From an uncultured Bacillota bacterium (GTDB taxonomy: Bacteria; Bacillota_I; Bacilli_A; Erysipelotrichales; Erysipelotrichaceae): a stretch of 10,639 nucleotides of DNA. A model generated the notes under the pieces. That model was given only the letters and a program-made list of their open reading frames with translations, searched no databases and had not been told where the DNA came from. How positions within the stretch are numbered: position 1 is the first letter of the stretch; each line of letters opens with the position of its first letter. This document shows, piece by piece, positions 1 to 7,853 of the stretch. The DNA lies in NCBI GenBank assembly GCA_900321955.1, contig ONXX01000039.1, positions 1-10,639 on the forward strand, written 5' to 3'. Made by a program: the position numbers and the translations under genes.

Positions 1-120
1 GCACCCGCATCCGCACGAGCCGTCTCTTCTTGCTTTGACCTTGCTGCGTATTGCAAGAAAGGCGATGGCCCACGCGCTCGCATTGACCATTTCAAGCACC
101 AATCCAATACAAATTGCCAT
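1..120 (-). other. Possible FeoB-associated Cys-rich membrane protein fragment, in a second frame over the symporter 3' end
   Basis: In the frame one base off the symporter, an ATG at 120 opens 40 codons running off the window. They read as a short hydrophobic helix (about residues 3-24), then a basic stretch (AIRSKVKARRDG), then alternating cysteines and glycines (SCGCGC). A single helix, a basic stretch and a CGCGC tail is the architecture of the small FeoB-associated Cys-rich (P12-like) proteins encoded beside ferrous iron transporters in Firmicutes. No ribosome binding site precedes this ATG, so it may be the end of a fusion created by a deletion rather than an independent gene. The identification rests on about 25 residues and is tentative. 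Confidence 0.3.
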
Positions 121-1004
121 GGTGGCGGTGAATCTGAAATCCACAGAATGGCAAAGGAGAAAGTTCCCCGTGTCGTGCCTTGAAGGAACATGTCGATGAA
201 ATAAAGTATCATAACGCCGCCGATATTAAAGATCAGCTGCAATAGAGAAGTACGCTTGGCATTGATGGAATCAGACTTCATTCCCGCCAGCATGCCGGTT
301 AAACAGGAACCGATATTGGCACCTAAAGTCAGGTAAATGCCCTGTTCGATGTTGATCAGTCCGTTGACGATCATGGTGATCGCCACCGAAGTGATGACCG
401 AAGAAGACTGGATGAGACCCGTCAATAAGGCACCGACGATAATCAGTAAGAATTCCGAACGGATGGAAGCCAGGAACATCTTGAGGCCTTCCGTCTGGGC
501 GAAACTCTTCATGGAGCCGGACATGATGTTCAATCCGACAAACAACATGCCGATACCGGCTAAGACCTTGCCTAAGAGCTTTTGTTTATCGCTCTTGGCA
601 AACATATTGATAAAAGCACCGACACCTGCCAAAGAGGCAAACAAGACATCCGTATCGATGCCGCCGCCGGAAAACATACCCAAGGCAACGATCTGGCCGG
701 TGATGGTCGTACCGATTTCGCCGCCGAAGATGATCGTGGCTGCCTGATTCAAGGAAATGATTCCCGCATTGACAAAACCGATGGTCATGACGGTCGTCGC
801 ACCGGAAGACTGTATTGCCACAGTCACCAGAGCACCGATCATGACACCGATGAGTTTTTTATCCGAAACCTTATAAAACAGCTTTTTCAGCTTATCCGAA
901 CTGATCGCCTGCAGGTTTTTGGACATCGTATCGCAAGCCATCAGGAAGACACCCATTCCCGCAAACAGCCGCAGGAGTCCGGTGATGAGTTCAGTGTTGT
1001 TCAT
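1..1004 (-). CDS. Na+/phosphate symporter (NptA/PNaS family), 3' end outside window, C-terminal part aberrant
   Basis: Predicted inner-membrane sodium-dependent phosphate carrier. Translating from the ATG at 1004 gives a hydrophobic protein with the two inverted family repeats: QSSGAT at residues 65-70 and QSSSVITS at 199-206. Each is followed by a glycine-rich segment, GGEIGTT near 94-100 and GANIGS near 228-233. The start is supported by AAGGG (1016-1011) about seven bases upstream. Family resemblance is clear to about residue 274 (FIDMFL). The remaining ~60 codons to the window edge have no stop, but are rich in Pro, Trp, Arg and charged residues and lack the expected later membrane helices and phenylalanine-histidine-rich segment. 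A frameshift or deletion near 125-185 is therefore likely. Whether a PhoU domain follows, as in many homologues, cannot be seen. The family call is firm; intactness is doubtful. Confidence 0.85.
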   Translation of the reverse strand, partial: MNNTELITGLLRLFAGMGVFLMACDTMSKNLQAISSDKLKKLFYKVSDKKLIGVMIGALVTVAIQSSGATTVMTIGFVNAGIISLNQAATIIFGGEIGTTITGQIVALGMFSGGGIDTDVLFASLAGVGAFINMFAKSDKQKLLGKVLAGIGMLFVGLNIMSGSMKSFAQTEGLKMFLASIRSEFLLIIVGALLTGLIQSSSVITSVAITMIVNGLINIEQGIYLTLGANIGSCLTGMLAGMKSDSINAKRTSLLQLIFNIGGVMILYFIDMFLQGTTRGTFSFAILWISDSPPPWQFVLDWCLKWSMRARGPSPFLQYAARSKQEETARADAG

Positions 1005-1111
1005 ATATCTACCCTTAAACTTTCCCATCTTTACTCTACGGTAGTCATGTCATAGCCCTGTCCTCATTGGGTAAAATCTATGTAAATTCGTATTTCTCAC
1101 TTTTGACATAC

Positions 1112-1160
1112 AAAAAACCTTCGCTTATGCGATATAGGTCACAAACGAAGGCTTTTGTTT
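1112..1160 (-). terminator. Rho-independent terminator after the hydrogenase-like gene
   Basis: On the minus strand CCTTCG (1151-1146) pairs with CGAAGG (1123-1118). A G-T and several A-T pairs extend the stem, and a run of six T follows the 3' arm (1117-1112). The loop is about 22 bases, longer than usual. It begins a few bases after the stop codon at 1166-1168, the expected position for ending the kinase/hydrogenase transcript. The rest of the interval (1005-1165) holds only the symporter's leader; no convincing promoter was found there. Confidence 0.7.
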
Positions 1161-1165
1161 TGGAT

Positions 1166-2531
1166 TTAACGGTTGACGCTGTCGGTAATCGTCGGAATAC
1201 CGGAAGACTTGGCGTAATTGTCGACGTTGTCTTTCTTGACTGCGAATTTCACCAAAGCACCCGCACCGCCGATACAGCCGCCGTTGCAGGCCATGCCTTC
1301 TACGAAGTTACCCTGCAGGAGGTTTCTCGACTTCTTGAGCATCGCCACACGGCACATCTCGATGCCGTTGCAGGTCTCCGGTTTGAGTTCGATGTCGGAA
1401 CCAAGTTCCTTCAAGCCCTGAGCCATTGCTTCGGTAAGACCACCGGATCTGGCGTTCGATGTTTTTCGAATCAAAGAGAGCCTGTAATTCCTCAAAGGTC
1501 AAAGCCACATCGACCAGACCCTTGACGTCTTCTCGCTGTATCTCGGCCTTTTTCGCCGTGCACGGACCGATGAAGATGAGCTTGCAGTCTTCATCTTCCT
1601 CTTTCAGCTTCTTGGCGATGGCACCCATCGGAGAATAGTTGTGGGAGATGTATTGCGCTAAATCAGGGAAGTACTTATGGACATAATCCACGAAAGCCGG
1701 ACAGCAGGAAGAGAAAAGGAAACCTTTTTCTGCCAGTTCCTTGGCCTCCGAATAGGCGACCATGTCGGCACCCTTGGCCACTTCCACGACATCATAGAAA
1801 CCTAACTTCTTCAAACCGGTCACGATCTGACCCAGTTTGACTTCTCTGAAGCTGTCGGCAATCGCCGGTGCGATCAGGGCGTAGGTCTTGAATTTCGTGT
1901 TGTTCTTGGACTTTAAGATGTAATCGATGGCATCCAGGATAAAGGACTTATCCACGATGGCACCAAACGGACACTGTGACATGCAGGCACCGCAGTTGAT
2001 GCACTTTTCATGATTGATATGGGCAGCCTGTTCCTCGTTGGCCTCGATGGCCTTGACAGCACAGGCATTCTCACAAGGTCTCTTGCGGTTGATGATCGCC
2101 GTGTACTGACAAGCTCTGGCACAGGCACCGCAGTTGACACACTTGGTCTTATCAATATGTGACTGGTGGTTGTTGTCAAAATAGATGGCATCCTTCGGAC
2201 AGGCATCCTTACAACGCTGGGCTAAACAGCCTCTGCAGGTGTTGGTGACTTCGTAGCCGCCGATCGGACACTCATCGCAGGCGATATCGATGACTTCGAT
2301 GATGTTGGGATTGGTGCGGTTGCCGCCCATCGCCATCTTGACTCTTTCCTGTAAGATCGCTCTTTCTTTATAGACACAGCAGCGCATCGTCGGTGTCTTG
2401 CCCGGAATGATCTTCTTTGGAATATCCAGGACGTTTTCGACTAAAACCTGATCCCAGGCTTCCTTTGCGACTTCGCAAAGGACCTGATACTTCAGGTAAT
2501 CGATCTTGGTCTCAAATTTATTGTTCCTCAT
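1166..2531 (-). pseudogene. Monomeric [FeFe]-hydrogenase-like protein (group B type), frameshifted with apparent internal deletion
   Basis: The family reversibly reduces protons or senses redox state using ferredoxin-type FeS clusters and an H-cluster. From ATG 2531 the protein shows cysteine clusters at 99/102/107/111, 131/134/137/141 and 177/180/183/187, plus C153 and C157. H-cluster motif L1 follows (SSCCP, 274-278), then L2 (GPCTAKKAE, 322-330). Homology stops at E359, at bases 1457-1455. It resumes one frame over at ARSGG (1453 downward), which runs 95 codons to TAA at 1166 and carries L3 (EGMACNGGC, near 1261-1300). Family members normally have about 20 residues between these two points, including an NASYYGRIF-like stretch, and these are absent. 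So there is a deletion with frameshift, and the first frame ends in junk at 1308. As written, the protein lacks L3 and cannot build an H-cluster. The start overlaps the upstream gene by 14 bases and has GGAGG in front. A sequencing or assembly error is the alternative. Confidence 0.85.
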
Positions 2532-3297
2532 ACAAAGCCTCCAATTCTTCTTCGCTCATAAAGATCAGGCTGTTTAAGAAAGCACTTTGTTTCTTGATGC
2601 CCTTGACCGATTGGGAAGCCGCTAAGATCGGCAGCCAGTCTAAGATCTCCTTGATCGAACAGTTGCTGGTCTTGGCAAACATATCAATGTATTTTCTTGC
2701 CTTTCTTTTATCATTGTTTACCAGAAACATCATATAGGTTCTGGCTGCATCTGCCTCCGCATTACCCTGGGTGGCATGATACCAGTCAATGATGTAGGCC
2801 TTGCCGTTTTTATCGACGATGACATTATTTGGCTTGTAGTCGCCATGCAGGACGCAATTGTGACGCGGCATTGCCTCGACGCGGTTGTGCAAGTCATAGC
2901 GAAGCGTAGCCGAAAGCTCGGTGTGGGCAATCTTGCCGTTCATTTTATCCCGGTGCTTGGACATCTTCGGGATTCTGAGCTTGTGCATCTGTACCTGAAG
3001 ATCGACGAACCACTGGAGATATTCATCCTCCTTTTCCGGTTCTTCTTCCATCATCTGTTTCATCGTCTTTCCTTCGATGTATTCCTGCACGATCGCCCAA
3101 TGACCGTCGATCACGCAGGTCTCCAGAAGTTTCGGTACGCACAGGCCGGCCGATTCTACCCGCGATTGATTGAGTGCTTCAAAAAGGACATTGTAGGTCT
3201 TGCGTTCTTCGTCGTAGACTTTATACCACTTTCCGTCCTTCTCATAGACTTCAATGGCATTTCTAGAAGAATGCGTATTGTATTTTTCGTTTTTCAT
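2518..3297 (-). CDS. Aminoglycoside/choline phosphotransferase-family kinase, substrate unknown
   Basis: Small cytosolic kinase of the APH fold, about 259 residues. Numbered from the ATG at 3297, the Brenner catalytic motif HGDYKPNNV lies at 151-159, with the catalytic Asp in HGD. The metal-binding Asp is in IIDWYH near 169-174. An N-lobe hinge-like segment, VQEYIEGKTM, lies near 70-79. Known members phosphorylate antibiotics, choline, sugars or other small molecules. Nothing here points to drug resistance, and its 3' end overlaps the hydrogenase-like gene, so a housekeeping metabolite is as likely. A GTG directly before the ATG (3300) could also start it. The Shine-Dalgarno is weak for both, only GAGTG-like bases abutting the start. 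It is the first gene of a two-gene minus-strand operon. Confidence 0.85.
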   Translation of the reverse strand: MKNEKYNTHSSRNAIEVYEKDGKWYKVYDEERKTYNVLFEALNQSRVESAGLCVPKLLETCVIDGHWAIVQEYIEGKTMKQMMEEEPEKEDEYLQWFVDLQVQMHKLRIPKMSKHRDKMNGKIAHTELSATLRYDLHNRVEAMPRHNCVLHGDYKPNNVIVDKNGKAYIIDWYHATQGNAEADAARTYMMFLVNNDKRKARKYIDMFAKTSNCSIKEILDWLPILAASQSVKGIKKQSAFLNSLIFMSEEELEALYEEQ

Positions 3298-3304
3298 CAC
3301 TCAT

Positions 3305-3310
3305 AATATA
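3305..3310 (-). promoter_or_regulatory. Candidate -10 element for the kinase/hydrogenase operon
   Basis: TATATT on the minus strand ends only seven bases before the ATG at 3297. If used, the transcript would be leaderless or nearly so, matching the poor ribosome binding site there. There is no good -35. An alternative minus-strand -10, TATAAC (3369-3364), overlaps the plus-strand promoter and would give a normal leader. Weak evidence either way. Confidence 0.25.
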
Positions 3311-3362
3311 TCACAACTTGGGCCTTTTTCACCGACAGATAGAAGCGCTGTTTTCCATCAGA

Positions 3363-3371
3363 TGTTATAAT
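3363..3371 (+). promoter_or_regulatory. Extended -10 promoter for the hybrid histidine kinase gene
   Basis: TGTTATAAT matches the extended -10 consensus (TG, one base, perfect TATAAT at 3366-3371). No recognisable -35 lies 16-18 bases upstream, as expected for extended -10 promoters. It sits 27 bases before the ATG at 3399. This supports that start over the longer frame opening with TTG at 3318, which would place the promoter inside the gene. Confidence 0.6.
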
Positions 3372-3398
3372 GAAAACAATCTTACAGGAGCGTGTTCT

Positions 3399-5108
3399 AT
3401 GAACAGAGGATATGCAGTAAAAGACAATCAAAACGACCAGATTCTATACAGCTCAGAATTCTTTGATCCAAACGGCGTCTTTGAAAGCGTCGATCTTTCT
3501 AACCAAACGACCTTACTCATCTCAAATAAGGACGCCCACCAGAAACAGGTGGAAGAACTCGAGCAGCGGCTGGAAGCAGCGCACAGTGCCAATATTGCCA
3601 AAGAGACCTTTCTTTCCAATATGTCCCATGACATCCGTACGCCAATGAATGCCATCATCGGCATGAGCACCCTGGCCAGAAAGAATATCGACGAAAAAGC
3701 CAAGCTTCTGGACTGCCTCGACAAGATCGATACGGCTTCGTCACATCTCTTATCACTGATCAATGAAGTCCTGGATATGTCGCGCATCGATTCCGGCAAA
3801 CTGGTCATCAACGACGAACTCTTCTATCTTTCCGACCTCTTGCACGACACTCTGGTCATTGTCCGTCCGCAGATGGAAGCCAAAGGCCATCATTTCAACG
3901 TCAAGATCGGCAAGATCCTATATGAAGGCTTACATGGTGACATTCAGCGTCTGCGCCAGATCTATGTCAACATCCTCAATAACGCCGTAAAGTATACTCC
4001 TGACAAGGGAGAGATCACCTTATCCATAAATCAGCAGGCCAAAGACGACAAGTGTCTTTTGATCTTCAACTGTACCGATAACGGCATGGGCATGTCAGAA
4101 GACTTCTTACAGAGAGTCTTTACTCCGTTTGAACGCGTCAATAACTCGACGATCTCCGGCATCGAAGGAACAGGCCTGGGCATGTCGATCGTCAAGAAGT
4201 TGGTCGATGCGATGGGCGGCACCATTCAGATTGCTTCCAAACTGCAGGAAGGTACCTCGATCACCATCGCCATTCCTTTGACCTATGAGACCCTGCCGGT
4301 TTCAAGTCCGATTCTCAAGGGCAAGTCCTTCTTACTGGTCATGGAAGATAGTGAAGCCTCCCAAACCATGGAAACCTATTTGAAAGATGCTCAGATCGAT
4401 TATCACATCGTCCGCAACGCTTCCGATGCGGTCAGTGAATTTACCGATGCGACATTTAAAGGACATCCTTACGATGCCCTCATCCTTTCCAACTTTGCCG
4501 ATCAAAGCGGCAACGCCTTTGATCTGGCTTCCTACTTCCGCCACTCCCAGCCGGGGCTTCCGATCGTGCTCACCGGTGAGGATGACTGGAATGAGATCGA
4601 ATACCGGGCCAACCGCAGCGGCATCGAATACTTCATCCCACAACCGATCTTTGCCAAGACCCTGATTCATTCGTTGTCATTGATCTTTGATCAGAAAGAG
4701 ATTCTGGACAACAGCTTACAGACTCCGGATCTTTCGGCGAAGTCGATCCTTTTAGTTGAAGACAACTTCATCAACCGCGAAATCGCTCTGGAGATCCTTC
4801 GTTCAACCAGGGCCAAGCTGGACAGCGCCGAAAACGGCAAGATCGCTTTGGACAAGTACCTTGCCAGCGAGGAAGGCTATTACGACATCATCCTGATGGA
4901 CATCCAGATGCCGATCATGGACGGCTACGAAGCCACCAAGGCCATCCGTCAGGCGAAGCGAAAAGACGCGGCAACGGTCAAGATCTTCGCGATGTCCGCC
5001 AATGTCTTTGCGGAAGACATCGCCAAAGCCAGGTCTTTGGGAATGGACGGACACATCGCCAAACCGATCGATATCGGCAAGCTCATGCATACACTGAGGC
5101 AGGCCTAA
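3399..5108 (+). CDS. Cytosolic hybrid sensor histidine kinase with degenerate plus canonical receiver domains
   Basis: 569 residues with no membrane helix or signal peptide. A ~45-residue N-terminus and a short coiled coil (46-68) lead into the HisKA domain, with the phospho-accepting H77 in MSHDIRTP. The ATPase domain has an N box near 191-200, G1 DNGMGM (227-232) and G2 GTGLGM (257-262). A first receiver-like domain (about 309-430) keeps the acidic pair E316/D317, but S364 replaces the phospho-accepting Asp and Q415 apparently replaces the conserved Lys, so it cannot be phosphorylated in the usual way. The second receiver (about 448-569) is canonical: E454/D455, D501 in LMDIQMP, S533 and K555. 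The likely relay is H77 to D501. The input signal is unknown; there is no PAS, GAF or periplasmic sensor. The start is ATG with AGGAG at 3386-3390, eight bases upstream. The next gene begins at the base after the stop, so the two are probably co-transcribed and act together. Confidence 0.93.
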   Translation: MNRGYAVKDNQNDQILYSSEFFDPNGVFESVDLSNQTTLLISNKDAHQKQVEELEQRLEAAHSANIAKETFLSNMSHDIRTPMNAIIGMSTLARKNIDEKAKLLDCLDKIDTASSHLLSLINEVLDMSRIDSGKLVINDELFYLSDLLHDTLVIVRPQMEAKGHHFNVKIGKILYEGLHGDIQRLRQIYVNILNNAVKYTPDKGEITLSINQQAKDDKCLLIFNCTDNGMGMSEDFLQRVFTPFERVNNSTISGIEGTGLGMSIVKKLVDAMGGTIQIASKLQEGTSITIAIPLTYETLPVSSPILKGKSFLLVMEDSEASQTMETYLKDAQIDYHIVRNASDAVSEFTDATFKGHPYDALILSNFADQSGNAFDLASYFRHSQPGLPIVLTGEDDWNEIEYRANRSGIEYFIPQPIFAKTLIHSLSLIFDQKEILDNSLQTPDLSAKSILLVEDNFINREIALEILRSTRAKLDSAENGKIALDKYLASEEGYYDIILMDIQMPIMDGYEATKAIRQAKRKDAATVKIFAMSANVFAEDIAKARSLGMDGHIAKPIDIGKLMHTLRQA

Positions 5109-6911
5109 ATGTTGCCCTATCAGGAAAAATACATCGACAATCTCAAACAGATCCTGAAACTCGCCGAGACCATCCGCACACCGGGCGAGGACTTTGAAGC
5201 GTGGTATCAGGACTGTCTGTCTTCCAAAGAAAAGATCGTCGCTATCAGAGAAGAAAACAATCAGATCCTGCAAGAGGATCTTTTCCCCGTTCTCGATGAT
5301 CTCTACAACGCCAGTGAGGAAGTCTTACAGAGTCTCGAAGACTTTGCCGACAAGCTCATGGACTGGAAAAACAACCTCGACGTCGGCGTCTACGTCATCA
5401 TTCATGAATCCCTTTTGAAAATGTATCGCATCGCCCGCAACCCCAGCCGCATCATCAAGGAACTCTATAAGCTGGGCATGGGCTACTACTACCAGGATCT
5501 GGCTTATCGGGGATCTGAGCACCCTCTGGCCCACCAGTTCAACTTTGAAAACGAGATGCTGTTTACCGAAGCATCTTCCTATTTCCGCTACTTTGCCCAA
5601 CTGAACGATGCGGAAACCCGCGGCTACATCATCCGCGCCTTAGCCAACATCGCGATCTCTTCCAACGACCGCAAGAAGCGCTTGTCTTCTTCGATCAAAA
5701 CATTGAACATCGTCTCTGATCCCTATTACCGGAAGCTCGAGCCGTCCTTACCTTGGGACACTTTTGAAAGAAGGACCTACCAGCAGATCTCCGCGACCCG
5801 CTCCACCTTATCCAGAGGGGATTTCTCCAACGAGGAACTCTCCTTCATCATGGAAGCCTGCCAGGTCGTCTTCGAACCGGAGAAGGACAATCCCAACCCC
5901 AACATCCGCTGGCTGTGGCCCTACTATGAGATGGAATACAACCTCGGTTTAAGCAGCGTGGAAGAGACCTTAAGCCGTATGGAAAAGCTCATCCTATCGA
6001 TGAACTATGACCGCTACGATGAATCCGGTCTCTATGCCAATGTGCAATTGCCGATTTACTATGGCCGCCTCTTAAAGGCCAACCCACAGCTTCTGGAAAA
6101 ACAGAGGTATACGGGTTTCCTGAAAGAAGCCTACGACAAGATGATGAAAACACTGATGAGTCTTCCTTCGGAAAACATGGACGAGTACTTCTCCTACATC
6201 TTCTCCCTGTTGGCAAACTCCTACTTTGAAACCAAGGGCGTGGAGCGCTATGCCGACATCATGAAAAAGATCATCGGCCGCTTCACCGGCGATTACTACA
6301 TCCGCTCCAGACAGGTCGGCGACATCCTTGCCTTATATTGTGAAAAGGTCTTAGAAAGCGAACCGCGCTTCTTTGATGAAATGCCGGTCTTGAAAGACCT
6401 TGAAGATGACAAGACAAAAAAAGAAGTCCTTTTATCCTACGCCAGGGATGCGGGCCTCTTCTATAATTTCGGTGTGATCCCGATGAACTTAGAAAAGATC
6501 ATGATGTCAAGACACCTCTTCCAGAGGGAAGATGAGATCTATACCTTACATACCGATATCGGCTACCATTGTCTGCAGGAAAGAGAATCGACGGCCCGCT
6601 TTGCCGATGTGGCCTTGGGACACCACAAGCACTACGAAGGCGAAGGCTATCCATCGGAATACAAACGTCTGGATTCCCCTTACCGCAGCTTCACCGATCT
6701 GGCGGCCATCGTCTCTTATTTACAAGTCCATGAAGATGAGGATATCGATGAGCTTTGCGCATCCATACAGAAACAATCCCGCACCATTTTTTCACCGATC
6801 CTGACCTCTTATCTCGATGACAAGGATCTGCGAAAACAGATCAAAACGATCCTGACCGTTGAGAAACGGAAGTATTATAAAGAACTCTACGATCAGCTTC
6901 AGGCACAGTAA
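5109..6911 (+). CDS. Uncharacterised 600-residue helical protein with degenerate C-terminal HD-GYP-like domain
   Basis: No membrane segments; the first ~400 residues are charged and helical, with no repeat or motif I can name. The C-terminus (about 440-545) reads as an HD-GYP phosphodiesterase-like fold: RDAG at 446-449 where HDIGK is expected, then H481 in LHTDIGY, the paired H505/H506 in LGHHKHYEGEGYP, and GEGYP at 511-515. HD-GYP enzymes hydrolyse cyclic di-GMP using metal bound by the HD pair and later histidines. Here the first His is Arg and the following Lys is absent, so hydrolysis is doubtful; a binding or scaffolding role is possible. The ATG at 5109 directly follows the kinase TAA (5106-5108), with GAGG at 5096-5099 inside the kinase gene. 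This suggests translational coupling and a role as partner or output of the kinase. The HD-GYP resemblance is read by eye and needs a profile search. Confidence 0.8.
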   Translation: MLPYQEKYIDNLKQILKLAETIRTPGEDFEAWYQDCLSSKEKIVAIREENNQILQEDLFPVLDDLYNASEEVLQSLEDFADKLMDWKNNLDVGVYVIIHESLLKMYRIARNPSRIIKELYKLGMGYYYQDLAYRGSEHPLAHQFNFENEMLFTEASSYFRYFAQLNDAETRGYIIRALANIAISSNDRKKRLSSSIKTLNIVSDPYYRKLEPSLPWDTFERRTYQQISATRSTLSRGDFSNEELSFIMEACQVVFEPEKDNPNPNIRWLWPYYEMEYNLGLSSVEETLSRMEKLILSMNYDRYDESGLYANVQLPIYYGRLLKANPQLLEKQRYTGFLKEAYDKMMKTLMSLPSENMDEYFSYIFSLLANSYFETKGVERYADIMKKIIGRFTGDYYIRSRQVGDILALYCEKVLESEPRFFDEMPVLKDLEDDKTKKEVLLSYARDAGLFYNFGVIPMNLEKIMMSRHLFQREDEIYTLHTDIGYHCLQERESTARFADVALGHHKHYEGEGYPSEYKRLDSPYRSFTDLAAIVSYLQVHEDEDIDELCASIQKQSRTIFSPILTSYLDDKDLRKQIKTILTVEKRKYYKELYDQLQAQ

Positions 6912-6939
6912 AAGACGCATACATACGCGTCTTTTTTTC
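6911..6939 (+). terminator. Rho-independent terminator of the kinase/HD-GYP-like operon
   Basis: AAAGACGC (6911-6918) pairs perfectly with GCGTCTTT (6927-6934) around an eight-base loop, followed by a T run to 6939. The first arm starts at the last base of the stop codon. On the other strand the same hairpin is followed by four T, so it may also weakly terminate the converging yitT-like gene that ends at 6958. Confidence 0.9.
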
Positions 6940-6957
6940 TTTCTTTTTCTTATTTAT

Positions 6958-7821
6958 TTAATCCAACGGCTTCTGGTAATAGTTGCCATAGACATTCAAA
7001 GTGTTGCGGGTCTCGATGAAGGCCGCCGGATCCCCTTGCAGGGCATACTTGACGACTTCCGAAGTCTGGAAGGCGTTGACCACCGTATACAACAAGACCT
7101 CATCATCCCCCTTATAGGCACCCCTGGCATTGATCTTGGTGATGCCATGGCGGACATTGGCCATGATCGAATCGATGACTTCCTGCGGCTTCTTGGTGAC
7201 GATGATGATCGCCTGGTGGGTATAGCGCTTATGCCGCTTGGAGATGATCAGATTGGAGACATACTGGAAGATTATGGAATAAGCGGCAATCTCCCAACCG
7301 TACAACATGCCGGCAATGAAGATCATCGTGCAGTTGAAGGCAAAGACATAGTCCCACATCGAACGATGGAACTTGTTGGAATAATAGATCGACAGAAAAT
7401 CGGTACCGCCGCTGCTGGCGCCGTTGGTCAAAGCCAGTGAAACGCCAAAGCCATTGATCAGACCGCCGAAGATGGCGATCAGTAACGGATCATCCAGAAT
7501 ATGGCGAACCGGGAAAAACGATGAAAACAAAGAGACCAGCGTCGTCTGCAAGACCGAAAAGATCGTAAAAAGCTTGCCAATGTGCTTATAGACCACAATG
7601 GCCAAAATGATGTTGATGGCCATATACATATAGAAAAAGGGCAGCTTGATGCCGGCAAAGTCTTCCAGGATATCCGAGACCAGTCTGGAAAAACCGGTAA
7701 TGCCGGAAGGATAGATGCCTGCCGGCACGGAAAAAGAAGTCAGGGAAAAAGCCTGTATGACTGCCGAAGCCAGGACTGCCAGGCTCATGATGATAATCTG
7801 CTTGTTTTTGATTTTATTCAT
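6958..7821 (-). CDS. YitT family membrane protein (YitT domain plus DUF2179)
   Basis: 287 residues, the usual length for this Firmicute family. About five hydrophobic helices occupy residues 10-190, with the family signature NGASSGGTD at 133-141 after a helix near 112-131. A soluble C-terminal domain of the DUF2179 type covers about 203-285 and includes a GITKINARGAY segment (226-236). The molecular function is not established; members are assumed to be transporters or membrane regulators. ATG 7821 has GGAAG about six bases upstream. The gene lies downstream of rarA on the same strand with an 86-base gap that holds its own promoter-like sequence, so independent expression is plausible. Confidence 0.93.
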   Translation of the reverse strand: MNKIKNKQIIIMSLAVLASAVIQAFSLTSFSVPAGIYPSGITGFSRLVSDILEDFAGIKLPFFYMYMAINIILAIVVYKHIGKLFTIFSVLQTTLVSLFSSFFPVRHILDDPLLIAIFGGLINGFGVSLALTNGASSGGTDFLSIYYSNKFHRSMWDYVFAFNCTMIFIAGMLYGWEIAAYSIIFQYVSNLIISKRHKRYTHQAIIIVTKKPQEVIDSIMANVRHGITKINARGAYKGDDEVLLYTVVNAFQTSEVVKYALQGDPAAFIETRNTLNVYGNYYQKPLD

Positions 7822-7853
7822 AAAGTACTTCCGTCTGCGATTTCTTTATTTTC

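Noticed and set aside
110..124. Sequence on the minus strand matching the eukaryotic Kozak consensus around ATG 120
   Set aside because: Bacterial context with Shine-Dalgarno sites throughout; the match is coincidental.
1104..1133. Plus-strand TTGACA followed 17 bases later by TATGCG, a promoter-like pair pointing into the hydrogenase antisense strand
   Set aside because: The second hexamer is poor and lies inside the terminator hairpin loop; no plus-strand gene follows.
582..1525. Plus-strand open frames across the symporter and the hydrogenase 3' end
   Set aside because: They are antisense to recognisable proteins and to a terminator, with no ribosome binding sites or family likeness.
3318..3398. 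TTG at 3318 as an earlier start for the hybrid kinase
   Set aside because: It would put the TATAAT and AGGAG inside the gene; the added 27 residues do not resemble the family and the ATG at 3399 has a good ribosome binding site.
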